The notes beneath the pieces were generated by a model that was not told the DNA's origin, searched no databases, and saw only the letters and a list, made by a program, of their open reading frames with translations. Positions 1-10,489 of a stretch of 64,000 nt of DNA are shown here, one piece after another. How positions within the stretch are numbered: the first letter of the stretch is position 1; each line of letters opens with the position of its first letter. The position numbers were made by a program, and so were the translations under genes. This DNA comes from Girardinichthys multiradiatus (Eukaryota > Chordata > Actinopteri > Cyprinodontiformes > Goodeidae), in contig NC_061805.1 in assembly GCF_021462225.1 (NCBI RefSeq), forward strand, positions 49,817,860 through 49,881,859, written 5' to 3'.

Positions 1-365
1 AAAAGACTTTAAAAGGATATATTTATCAAAAGATGGAGGCCGGCTCTCCCTTTACTTGAACAGGTAGGAACAACCAGAATACGAGTTAGAACAGGCTTTT
101 ATTTTTTTTAATATATTTTTCTCCTGTCTCTTTATTAATTCAATTATCGTATTTATTAAATTTTTTTTTTTCACAATTTTTATTTTACCTGTTAGGTTTT
201 CAATTAATTCTTCCCTTCTCCCCTGGGATGTTCTGACTGTGTATTATCTTATTAAAAACACACCTGTCAGTGGTATATGCGTAAACAATTCAAGCTAACA
301 GCTACAGGAAATGTGAATGGAGATGTATATTGTGTTAAAAACGTCACTACTAAAAAGTTAACTAT

Positions 366-1190
366 TCAATTCAGTTTTATTTATATAGCACCAATTCACA
401 ATACGTCGTCTCAAGGCGCTTTACAAAGTCAATTTAATCGAATAATATAGATTTCAAGTCAAGTTCATATATTCCAGTTAAACAGTGCAGTCAGATTCAG
501 TTTATTATTTAAATTAGTTAAAAAGTTTTTCTATCTAAGGAAACCCAACAGATTGCATCCAGTCAGTGACTTGCAGCATTCACTCCTCCTGGATGAGCAT
601 GTAGAGACAGTGGACAGTCACTGGTGTTGACTTTGCAGCAATCCCTCATACTGAGCATGCATGTAGCGACAGTGGAGAGGAAAAACTCCCTTTTAATAGG
701 AAGAAACCTCCAGCAGAACCAGGCTCAGTGTGAGCGGCCATCTGCCACGACCGACTGGAGGTTTGAGAGAACAGAGCAGAGACACAAAGAGAACAAAGAA
801 GCACTGATCCAAGAGTACTTTCTAAGAAAAGTGAAACATTAATAGTTATAGCTCCTTTAGTGGCTTCATCTAGGAGAGAAGGGCAGCTAAGCTGATGAAC
901 TCTGAGCCAGTTCTATAGAATGAAAGAGAGCACATAGAGTTAGTTACAGTAGAAGCTCAGGCAGTAGCCATGTCTAGGAGAGCAGCTGAAACACCAATCA
1001 ATGAATCTTATGATGTTCAAAGCAAAGCAATGAGTTTATGAAGCAGGAGATCAGCCTGCACACAATAAACCAGAACCACACTGAAGTGTTGTAAGCAGAA
1101 CCATCAATAACCCAACTCAAACAGAGACAGTAGGCTAGCGCTGAAGGTGTTGTCAGGATATTAGAGCAGTTAATAGTCCAGCATATTGCA
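366..1190 (+). repeat. Dispersed teleost repeat, copy 1
   Basis: This stretch opens with a LINE-tail-like segment (a Tttatttatatagc motif followed by a GGCGCTTTACA motif) and continues into a block that recurs inverted at 28.77-29.14 kb and in the same orientation at 36.44-36.79 kb. The shared core includes gcatgcatgtagcgacagtg and the segment around ctccagcagaacc. Short ORFs here, such as 624-842, differ between copies and are not genes. I recognise it as a common fish repeat but cannot assign a class. The right boundary is approximate because the other copies are shorter. Confidence 0.6.
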
Positions 1191-1892
1191 GTTTTCTTAT
1201 AGCAACTCTAGTTGGGACAAAATATCTTCCACTGACAGGAGAAACAGAGAAAGAGAGACTGCAGCGTCTGGAACGTCACCAATGAATGTGTTGGGTGCCA
1301 CGGAGTCACAATATAAAAAAATTTTTAAAACCCTCGTAATGGTGGTAGAGATGGGAGATATAGGCTTAAAAGTTTATCATAATATTTTGTTGTATTTATA
1401 ACCATAATTATCCTAAAACATTTATAAAAACACATTGCAGTCTTTTTATCAATCGATTGTTTGCCTGTGACTCCACAGATACTGGTCATATGGGAACAAC
1501 ATAAAGATGAATAAATAGGTTACCATATGACATCAGATACATTGAGTAGTGCACTTTTATCACGAATCCGCACATATTAAAATGTAATGCTGCTCTGATA
1601 AATACATTAATGGAAATAAATACTAACAGAAAAAAAATCACAATACTTTTTGTTTTTGAGGTTTGCAAACATCACACTTTAGAGTTTATGGAGGTTGTGA
1701 GGATATAAATTCACCGGGATCCTGAACGGAGTAAAATACAGGGTATGGCTACACGATGTTGTAAAATTTTGTGCTGGTGATAATACTAACAAATATTGCA
1801 ATGTCATTATAAGTTACAATATCTACCCATTTTCTTCTTCCTCATCTGTGCTTTCATTACTCTGTGACCTTTTGCCTTCTGGGTAATGTCAA

Positions 1893-1995
1893 TGTACGCT
1901 GTGAGACTGTCCAACTGGATAAATATTACATTAACACTTAATTACACTGATATTGCCTCGACAATATAGTTGCGATATATTGTGCAGTCTTGCTG
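1893..1995. repeat. hAT-like MITE fragment
   Basis: A segment with ccaactggataaatattaca followed by atatattgtgcag and a TAGGG-type end recurs in reverse orientation at 30035-30300. The end rc(TAGGGCTxxxxCACAATATA) resembles termini of non-autonomous hAT elements common in fish. No coding capacity is seen. The outer limits are uncertain. Confidence 0.4.
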
Positions 1996-2615
1996 TAGGG
2001 CTTAGTGGTGTTTTTCCTCCTGAGTTGCTGGATTTGTGATATTTCTTTTTAAATTGTGCTGAAACTGTTTTTGAATGTTCTGCTGTCAGTTTGGACAGTA
2101 AACATGTCCCAAACTGGGTCATAAATTACAAAATAAAAAGCAAGGTGAACACATTTTGAACACAGCTCCCATGTTTTCCTCTATAAAACCTTTCCCCATA
2201 TCTACCTGAAGTCAAAGAGCACCAGGCGAACCGCATGTCAAACATCCAACACCAGAACATCCCTCAAGGACGATCGGGTTTATAGAAATGCTGATGTGTT
2301 CTGCTGTAGATTTATTGAAGACCCCATGTGAGCTGGTTTTCCTTCCAACCTTGCATCTCCTTGAAGAGGAGGTGATTAAAGTGAGATAATTAAGAATACA
2401 GCGATGAGTTTCTGGGCGCTGACAGCAGTGGCAGATGGTGAGCTCAGCGTGTGGCAAAAAGACAACACTGATTAAAAACAAAAAAAATAGGACAGGAGGG
2501 TGAGAGCAGGTAAGAAACAAGGGTTTTTGTCTAATCTGCATAAAAATAGACTCTCTGATCATTGAGCCAGCCTTGTTTAAATCCAGAGAAGGATGTAAGC
2601 TAAGTGAGCTTCCAG

Positions 2616-2643
2616 ATATGCTAATATTTTGAGAAGGACCTGT
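2616..2643. mobile_element. Solitary Tc1 terminus
   Basis: About 28 bp ending in gagaaggacctgta match the outer end of the Tc1 family present in full at 16315-17918 and 25429-27038, including the terminal TA. Nothing resembling the rest of the inverted repeat or the transposase lies on the inner side, so this is a terminus-only remnant. Confidence 0.6.
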
Positions 2644-2984
2644 ATGTTAAAAGAGAATGGGCCATAGAAACCTCAGCCTGGATCCAGACTGAGAATATGA
2701 ATAAAAAAAAAAGTTTTTGTTCAGCAGGCATGTGAAGGAAGGAAAACAACATATTTTTAACTTGTCTACCAGCAATCATTTAGGCACTGTAATGAGCAGG
2801 GAAGGCACAAACAGAAAAAGTGTTGACACACAGAGTGCACCAAATAATAATTGTTTTTTCCCCCAGAGACCAATCTGAATAAATTACCCAGGAACGTCTG
2901 CTTTAAGTGTGTCTTTATCCATCCACCAAGCCTCATCTTGTGATTATTCCAGTGCAGGTTGAGGGAGTAACAGCTTTCTCACCC

Positions 2985-3250
2985 AGTAACACTCCACCTG
3001 CGAGATCTTGAGTGGCTCCTAGGCCAGAGGGCTGACCAGGTTCATGGTCTCCCCTGGGTCTCCTCCCAGTCGGACATTCTCCAGAAAATCTTCAGATCAT
3101 CATGATCAGATACCTGGACAACCACCACTGGCAACCTGTAATCTGGAAGATCGGTGGCTCTACTCTAAGCTTCCACCAGATGATGAACCCAGCCACCCTG
3201 CGAAGAAAGCCCCTTTTAACCGGCTGTATCAGGGAACTCGATGTTTTGGA
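2985..3250 (-). pseudogene. LINE ORF2 C-terminal fragment (common fish family)
   Basis: Read on the minus strand, this matches my recollection of a very common fish non-LTR retrotransposon ORF2 tail: a block resembling 'FLRRVAG' near 3200, a block corresponding to 'GVEPLL', and further down a stretch resembling 'PTGRRP'. The reading frame is broken by several indels, so it is a relic. A short piece of the same family, from further upstream in the ORF, appears on the plus strand at 30750-30806. The family is probably RTE/R4-type, but the clade was not established from sequence. Confidence 0.45.
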
Positions 3251-3259
3251 CATGATCTA

Positions 3260-4040
3260 CACTCGCCAGCCACTTTATTAGGTACACGTATTCCTAATAA
3301 AGTTCAACATAATAAAATAAATGCCTTACACAAACAGCAAATCAGCCAATCATGCGGCAGCAACTCAATGCACCAAGGCATGGTGAAGATGACTTGCTGA
3401 AGTTCAAACTGGGATTTAGAAGAAAAAAAAGTGTGTAATAGCTGTAAAAGTCACTAAATATGGCATGGTTGTGCCAGATGGGATTTTCCCAAAACCAGTT
3501 CTCAGAGTTTACAGAGAATGGTCAAAAAGAGGAGAAAATATCCCATTAGCAATGGATAAAAATGCCTTGTTGATGTCAGAGGTGAATAAGCAGACTGGGT
3601 TGAGATGACAGCAGGTCAACAGTAACCCAAATAACAACTGGTTACAACTACGACGTGCAGAATACCATACCAACCCTGCACGCACAACATGTCAAAGCTT
3701 GACGTAGGCTACAGCAGCAGACGTCCACGAAGGTACCAGAGTCTTGTTAGCTAAGAACCAGAAACTAAAGGAACAATTGACACAGGCTCACCAAAACTTA
3801 AACTGGAAACACATCGCCTGGTCTCGATGAGTTTCGATTTCACCTGCGACGTTCAGATGGTCAGGTCAAAATTTGGCATAAACAGGATAGCATGGCTCAG
3901 GCTGGTGGTGGAGGTATTGTGGTGTGGGTGATATTTTTTGGCACACTCTCAGCCACTTGGTATCAGTTGAGCGTCATATAAACATCACACCAAAACTGAG
4001 TATTGCTGCTGATAGGGATGGGCTGTTATCCTACTGTTTA
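3260..4040 (+). pseudogene. Decayed Tc1-like transposase, 3' truncated
   Basis: The segment begins with a Tc1-type terminus (TA, then cactcgccagccactttatt and aggtacac) and runs through degenerate transposase sequence. Recognisable blocks include tttacagagaatggtc, aaaatgccttgttgatgtca and, near 3900, a block matching 'QAGGGG.VVWVIFFGTLS', the region between the first and second catalytic Asp. Many indels and stops prevent a continuous frame. The copy ends near 4035, before the second Asp and the catalytic Glu, and no right terminus is seen. This family differs from the 16.3 kb and 25.4 kb Tc1 copies. It is certainly non-functional. Confidence 0.7.
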
Positions 4041-6640
4041 TTGCCATCAAGGGAAGAATAATATAAGAATTGTGATTTGTCATGAACACAATAAAAACTA
4101 ATGGACAAAGTTTGAAAACTCCATAAATTGACTTAAAACTGATTGGGGTTTTTAGTTTTGCTGTTATTTGTTTCATGGCTGGTTCCATGAGCCCATTAAT
4201 GTGGTGTAATTATACATCTCAGGATCCAATATGTTGCTTGGTTTCAAAATCAAGGCTTTGTACGTCTGCGGTACACTTCAGACAAGAGAAAAATACAAAT
4301 GTGCTCACTTTTGTTTACTTTTTCAGCAGTGAACAAAGAATGTTTACACTTTCTCAATAATAATTAGATTTTTTTAATGTTCAATATTAATGTAATGAAT
4401 ATAATCAATAATTTTAAAAAAGGGCAAGTATAGAACTGACCAGAGATCTTGTGTAATTTAGTCAATTTAAGGATAGAAGGGTGCACACACTGACTGGACA
4501 GAGAGAGATCATACAACAATAAAACCACCTGTCAGTGTTAACGTTTAGGAGAATTTAGTAAGACTGTGTCGACATCTAAGAATAAAAAAAACTGTCACTA
4601 TGAAGTTGTTCTATCTAGTTCCCCTTGAATGCACCATAAAAGTGCAGCTTTTAAGAAATCCCATCTCACCAGGTCCATTCGTCACGACACCGTACCGCCA
4701 TGTGGAAGTACCGTGTGGTCGCATGTTTCTGGTCATTTTGCACAATATTTCCTTAAGTGATCAACTACAGCACCAGGGTAGGTTGCTACGGTTTTCTACT
4801 TTTTTCTGCTGTAATCATCAGCTTCAGCCTGACTCCACCATAATCTTAGCCACATTAGCCTCCAATACCTGTATTTAAAAGACAACTGATTAACATTTTC
4901 CTCCATTGATTCATAGCGCAGTAGAACAGAGCCAAAGTACATCTTGACGAGCAAGCTCAGACCGGAACAGATAAACACCCTCATTTGGTCAACCTATCTC
5001 AGCATCACCTTTCAACAAGACACCAAGGCATTTGACCTCCTTTGATTGAGGCACACTCCACATGGAAGACTGATCCATATATTTCCGGTTAAGAACCTCA
5101 AACTTATAGGAACCTGAGGCTTGATTGAAATTAAAATTACCCCGTAGATTTTGGCCTGAAAGCAAGTAAACACCTGGAGGAGAACTCAAAGGAACTGCAG
5201 TCAGTTGAAGCTAAAACCACAAGAAGCCGTCTCTGACATATTGAGTAAAACACAAAGGTATTGTAACGATAACAAAGAGCCTACATATCAGAGAATAATG
5301 CTTTCAGAGAAACACAGCTTTCCAGAGCAAAATCAGAATTGGACTTGCACGTCAGACTGTAGCCCGACTAAAAAAAAAAAAAGCAAATAATTGACATGGA
5401 CATCCACCAAAAGGCTTCAATCTGCCTCCACAGAACCACCGTACCTTCAGGTATTTAGGTCCTAATGGCTCCCGCAGCCTCTCCTGTCCTCATCCTTCAG
5501 GTTTATTTTGGGGTTTTGTTTATTAGGCAGGTTGTACTGTGGAAAACTTTCATGTGCAGGCTTTTATGTTCACACAACACTTCAAATAATGCCCTGTTCC
5601 TCCTGTGAGCTTTTAGCAACCGAGATGGGAAAGTAAAAACTGCCATGTTCTCTCACACAAAGCCTTTCTAATATTTGATCCGACAACAAAAGGCAGCGAC
5701 ACTGATGATAAACCGCAAGCTGGGAATGACACAGTTTCCCACACCTGGGAGTTCTTCTGTTACAAAGTCAAGAACTGCAGAAACAACTCTTGACTGGTTT
5801 ACATCCAGGCCTGCAGAGACAATTTCTCTTAAATTACTGATTTTGCAACCTAGCTCAGTCTTATTTTTAACATTAAAGCTCTGCATGATTATGGGTAGAA
5901 ACCTGAATGTTGTTCTTGGTGGATTTTAACAGCACAAAGTTTATTTAATTGCATTCTGATAAATAAATTCAATCTTAAGCAGAGGAAGGTTTGTGTCACC
6001 TCTGCACTGCTACAGTGTGGGTGGGATAAACTGAAGGGCTATTAGCCAATTATCTGCACAATAATTATTGCCTCAACATAACATCCACATCCTGTTATTT
6101 GAGAGAAGAAGCAAAACTACGTGGCAATGCAGCAGATAATCAACTGTAGCACTTCTTGGACCCAGAATGTCATAAATGAGCATCAACAGCTCCACAGATG
6201 GAAACAGGGTTCACTACTGCAGCCCAGAATCAGTGGAGGTTTGGACTAACAGGTATGGATTTCTGAAGGTCCCACCTCAAAACTTCCAGGACTAGAAGTA
6301 TCTGCTGCTGACAGATCAAAAACAAATACCACAGCAGATGTTTCAAAGTCCAATCAGATGGTTGGATATTATTTACTTTTAGAAGGGAATCCTAAATGGT
6401 CATAATATTATGGCTGGTTTGCAATGTTCTCTGAAACCCATGTTGTTCTACATTATTTCAAATTTCCTCTCCATCATTTATTGTTTTAGGAAACTGGTCC
6501 CATTAATGATGAACACATTTATTTCTTGGGGAGATTATTCATGTTAGCTTGAACCCATCGGAAGCTGGCTTTAAAACTCGAATGCATCTCCTAATGCCAA
6601 CCCACATCACAAACGTTTGTACAATCCCTGAAAATAGAAA
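4041..6640. other. No gene recognised
   Basis: AT-rich sequence with only short ORFs (under 95 codons) that lack recognisable domains, codon signal or consistent splice sites. I see no RNA gene and no repeat that I can name here. Confidence 0.5.
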
Positions 6641-6664
6641 CCTTCTAAAGCTGTTTGAAAGTTT

Positions 6665-7080
6665 AAATACTAAGTACACCCCCAATAATACAACAGCTTG
6701 TAGTAGCACTGTTAGCAGTGATAGCTCATCAGTCTCTCACATCGTCGTTGAGGAGCCCTGGACCACTGCTCTTTCAAACGTTGCTTCAGTTCATTGATGT
6801 TTGAAGACATTTGTTTCAGTACAACTTACTGAAGGAGTCACCACAATATTTCAAACAGGTTGAGGTCTGGACTTTGACTGGGCCATTGCTACACCTTCTC
6901 TATTTCTGTACATTTGCTGTTGTATTTGGGATCATTGTCCTGCTGATCTTGGACAGATGATCTCAGATTTAACCAGATTGCTTTGGTGTAAAGAGGAGTT
7001 TAAGGTCAACCCAATGACTGCAGAAGGTTGCAAAACAAGCCCAAATCATCAGCCCTCCAACACTGTGCTTTACTGTACAT
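6665..7080 (-). pseudogene. Old Tc1/mariner copy, piece 1 of 3
   Basis: The plus-strand text contains blocks typical of the reverse complement of a fish Tc1/mariner transposase: an aagtacacccc terminus near 6677, then ggttgaggtctggactttga with ctgggccattg (encoding the minus-strand 'AMAQSKSxPQPV'-type segment near the catalytic Glu), and gcaaaacaagcccaaatcat. The frame is broken throughout. The copy continues at 7880-8212 and 10227-10480, in the order expected for a minus-strand gene, so later insertions split it. Confidence 0.7.
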
Positions 7081-7436
7081 TTTGTCCTTGCATGAATAAC
7101 TGATGGCTAAAAGAAAACATAATGAGCTGAAATATCAACTCGTCTCAACTAAACAGAGAAGAGTTAGCGTTAGCTTGCTAATTCTGTAAACTCAACTTGT
7201 AATAAAGGCCAAAAGGTATTTTTAACATCATTACTGGTGTGTAGGTTTAGTGGAATAATTACAACACTGCTGTAGACCAGGTGCATGTACCAGGTGCAGT
7301 GAAGTAATCTGTTACTTGTTCTTCCAAAAATATTATACCAAAAATACTCATCAGTTCCTGACAGGTACATTTTAAAGAGCTTTGCCAAAGGATTAAATTG
7401 ATCCCAATAACTTTGGGTTACTTTTCCCTTGATCAT

Positions 7437-7665
7437 TATCTTTATTGGTCATTGCACATGTACATTACAATGAAATTTGTCCTCTGCATTTAACCCATCC
7501 CTATTAGGGAGCAGTGGGCTGCCATTGTGCGGCGCCCGGGGAGCATTCTGGGGCTAAGGGTCTTGCTCAGGGACCCAGAGTGGTAATTTGTGGGATATGA
7601 ACCTGGCTCCTTGTGTCCCCTCTGGAGCACAAACCTCCTGTTCTAACCACTAGGCCACCACACAT
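7437..7665 (-). mobile_element. tRNA-derived SINE
   Basis: On the minus strand the head reads GGTGGCCTAGTGGTTAGAAC (A-box region, about 7641-7660). It is followed by a B-box-like GGTTCATATCCCA (about 7592-7604), an unrelated body, and a 3' end reading CAATAAAGAT near 7437. This is the layout of a Pol III-transcribed tRNA-derived SINE, and the body (ggcgcccggggagcatt) is familiar from fish genomes. It lies in the gap between pieces 1 and 2 of the old Tc1/mariner copy. Confidence 0.75.
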
Positions 7666-7879
7666 TATTTTATATAATCAACTGTGTCATTATAGAAACT
7701 TTGTGAAAGAATATTAACTTGGAAACCTGGAATTCAGGAAAGAAAACCAGAAAAAACTGAATTTTGAAGAAAGCTACAACTGAATTTAGAACAGTAGAAC
7801 AGGGGAGAGATATTGTGTTACTTCACTGTTCATTTTACGGAATTAACATTTAAGACATTTAACCTGATTGTATTTGTTT

Positions 7880-8212
7880 ATAGGCAACACAAATATTACC
7901 CAACAGCCTGAAACAAGTGGCTGGTAAAAACTCCTCCAGAAGTTCTGTGGTTCATTCAGAAGCGACCTGCCCGACATAATTTGGTCCAAACAGCCATATC
8001 TGCTCAGTTTCTTCCAACTGTACTGTCCTGAACCTTTCACCTGCTTACTGAGGTCTGTAGGATCTGAGGTGGAGCTCCCAGGTTAGTGCCATTTCTCTGA
8101 GCATTGCACACTGTGACATTGGACTGAATTTGTTGCGACATTTAGTCCTGGGAACATTAGCAGCTGAAGTAAATGTTTTCCACTTGTGAAGGATCTTTCT
8201 CTCTGTAGAACG
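7880..8212 (-). pseudogene. Old Tc1/mariner copy, piece 2 of 3
   Basis: This continues the minus-strand transposase relic begun at 6665-7080. Diagnostic blocks on the plus strand are ctccagaagttctgtggttc near 7930, ctctgagcattgcac near 8095 and atgttttccacttgtgaagg near 8172. The last of these matches the DNA-binding half of the transposase. It ends exactly at the 8-bp target duplication (8205-8212) of the hAT-like element that follows. Confidence 0.7.
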
Positions 8213-10226
8213 CAGGCGCGTAGTTAGACCTGGGTTTCTGAGGCTGAAGCCCCGGATGTTTTCTTAACAGCCCCAGACTTCTTGATAGAAGTTTAGAAGT
8301 ATTAAAAAGATGCAGCCACAAAATGGTATTGGACTTCACATTTTTTTTTAAAAACAATCACATTTTTTCAATTGTGTTCCATATAATCACATCCTGCTCC
8401 ACCTAACCTGACAATGAGTTAAAAGGAGAAGACAAAAAATAATTATTTGCGCACTCGCAGCACCAAGAATGCACAACTACGCGCACAACCAGAGACGGAC
8501 TCCATTCTGGAAAAGTCCAGAACAGCAGTTCACTCCAGGTTGACCTGCCTCCTTCATTACCTGAAGAGTTACACTGAGCGCCTCGAACAGGGATCATTTC
8601 AGAGCAACCGTGGAGCCAACCAGGGAGAGGGAGCCTGGTGGGTGTGTGTTCAGGAACAGGTGGACGCCGAGCGGTATAAACCAGGAGAAGATAGCGGTAA
8701 AACCTGAATGCTGACTCGGAATGAGCTGATTGTAAGTTACAGCTAATCACCGATTTATCCAGCAAGACATGAGGTGGAGGTTCACTCTAATGAGCGTCTT
8801 CAGGGTCATGATGAGGAGGTTCACTCTAATGAGCGTCTTCAGGGTCATGATGAAGGACTTTCACCTGAGCTACAGGTGAAGTTAAATGATCTGTCTGTGA
8901 TAGAAAACAGTAGCAACCTTCTTCTAGCAGATTTGCATCATAATGTGAAAATATTTGGTCCTTTAATTCAGTCAAAATAAAAGCATTTAATCCTAATGTA
9001 TCTGAACACATTAAAAGGTCCTTCAGATCATCTCATTGCTGCAGCCAGTCTTATATTCTAGTTCTACATGTAGACAGAAAAAAGTGTTGCTCAATAATCC
9101 AGGAAAATATCTCCTGGTGCCAGTAAGATGTATACGTGCAAAAGTAAGCCTCCCCCTTCTTTCATATCTTCTGTGCTGATTCTAAACATGCAGCTCTGGG
9201 TTTAAAGATGCAAGATAATTAAGAAATAAATCATAGCAATTAATAACAGGTGGACCATTGATTAGTTAACTATTTTATTTTTCTGAATTACACATGTAAT
9301 ATTATATAAACTAAAGTCATTAAACAAGGATACGGTTTTACTGAAGGTAAGACATACATACCATATCTATACAGTTATTAATAACTGTAATATTAGTACT
9401 GATAAGGTCCAGGATGAGGCTCTATGCTGTATTTTAAACACCACAACTTAACACCCTTTTCTCTCAAAGTGTTTAATATTAAGAACTGCACTAATGTCTC
9501 ACATGTTCAGTCAGAACAAAAGACTGTGTTGTAAAATGTTTCTTTTATTATTTTTGGCAGGACAAATTTCTTCAGAAGTGGAATGAAGAGCTGAAAAGAT
9601 GGTGATAAAAGAGAACAGGTTCATAAAAGAAGGAACAATTTTAATAAAATATTTCGAAAGCTCTTGGCATAATAAAATAAATGTGTTTTAGGATTTTACC
9701 ATTTGACTAAGATTTGGGAAAATCAACTTTATACCTCTTTCCTTTTTTGACATATAAGAATAAAGACAATGGAGCCTCAGGATTGGAACACTTTGATGAG
9801 AATGTAACGTTTAAAAAGGTAATTTATGTAGATGACAAAAGAAGCACATTTATCTGGCCCAAAGTAAACATCTCTGAGTTTAATAAAAACTTTTGCTAGC
9901 GAAAAATTCAGATTAAGTTCTTTTCTAAATACCTCAAAATGTGTCATTATTTCCTTCAGCAAAATGGTTTTTCATCAGGACTAAACTCTGTTTCTCCTTG
10001 TCCTTCATTCAACTTCTAACAAAAATAAAAGTAAAATTATTACAAACCTTTTTTGTTTGATTCACAATAATTTACATTCAGTCTAAAACCAGCAGAGACA
10101 GAGAACTGGTACAATATGTCCTATATTATTTTAACTTTAAATTACCTATAAATTGTCTTATTGAAATCTACATATTTTGGATTTGGGCTAAATCCCGCAA
10201 TCTTTTGAGACCCTAAAATGCTCCTG
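8213..10226. mobile_element. hAT-like non-autonomous transposon, 2014 bp
   Basis: The left end reads CAGGCGCGTAGTTAGA and the right end, reverse complemented, reads CAGGAGCATTTTAGGG, giving short imperfect terminal inverted repeats. The flanks are gtagaacg (8205-8212) and gtagaaca (10227-10234), an 8-bp target duplication matching at 7 of 8 positions, the size expected for hAT elements. The interrupted host sequence (old Tc1/mariner pieces 2 and 3) resumes directly on the other side, which confirms both boundaries. Internal ORFs are under 121 codons with no recognisable hAT transposase, so it is read as non-autonomous. Confidence 0.7.
8777..8853. repeat. 39-bp tandem duplication
   Basis: Two copies of a 39-bp unit (starts at 8777 and 8816, containing ttcactctaatgagcgtctt) lie in tandem inside the hAT-like element. 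The unit is 13 codons long, so it does not break the small plus-strand ORF 8774-8980, but that ORF has no recognisable domain. Confidence 0.85.
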
Positions 10227-10480
10227 GTAGAACAACAGACTTCGGGTAGTTTGGAGATTATCTTTTAACCCTTCCCAGTTGCTTTTTTAAGGTCATTGCT
10301 GAGATCTTTCCTTCTTTGCATTGTGTTAACACATACCTGTAGGCTCTAGAGAAGCATTAAACTCCTGTTATTAGTAAAGAAGATCACACTGATGATGATG
10401 AGAAAATGGATGCATTTGATTATCAGCATCTGGAAACTAATTTCCCTCTTAAACCCAGAAAGCAGCAAAGGCAGACCAAG
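10227..10480 (-). pseudogene. Old Tc1/mariner copy, piece 3 of 3
   Basis: The relic resumes after the hAT-like insertion with blocks such as taacccttcccagttg (10267), aaggtcattgctgagatctt (10291) and gcattgtgttaacacatacc (10318). The last corresponds to the start of the transposase gene and its 5' untranslated region on the minus strand. The outer terminus is poorly preserved near 10480. Confidence 0.65.
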
Positions 10481-10489
10481 TTTCTCCCA

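Noticed and set aside
2212..2562. 116-codon minus-strand ORF
   Set aside because: There is no domain, and codon use and composition follow the background; it reads as a chance frame in AT-rich DNA.
7592..7660. tRNA gene on the minus strand
   Set aside because: A and B boxes are present, but the sequence does not fold as a cloverleaf and continues into a SINE body with a short repeat tail.
8403..8765. 120-codon minus-strand ORF with an overlapping 86-codon plus-strand ORF
   Set aside because: Both lie inside the hAT-like element and match no transposase or host domain. Mutual overlap on opposite strands indicates chance.
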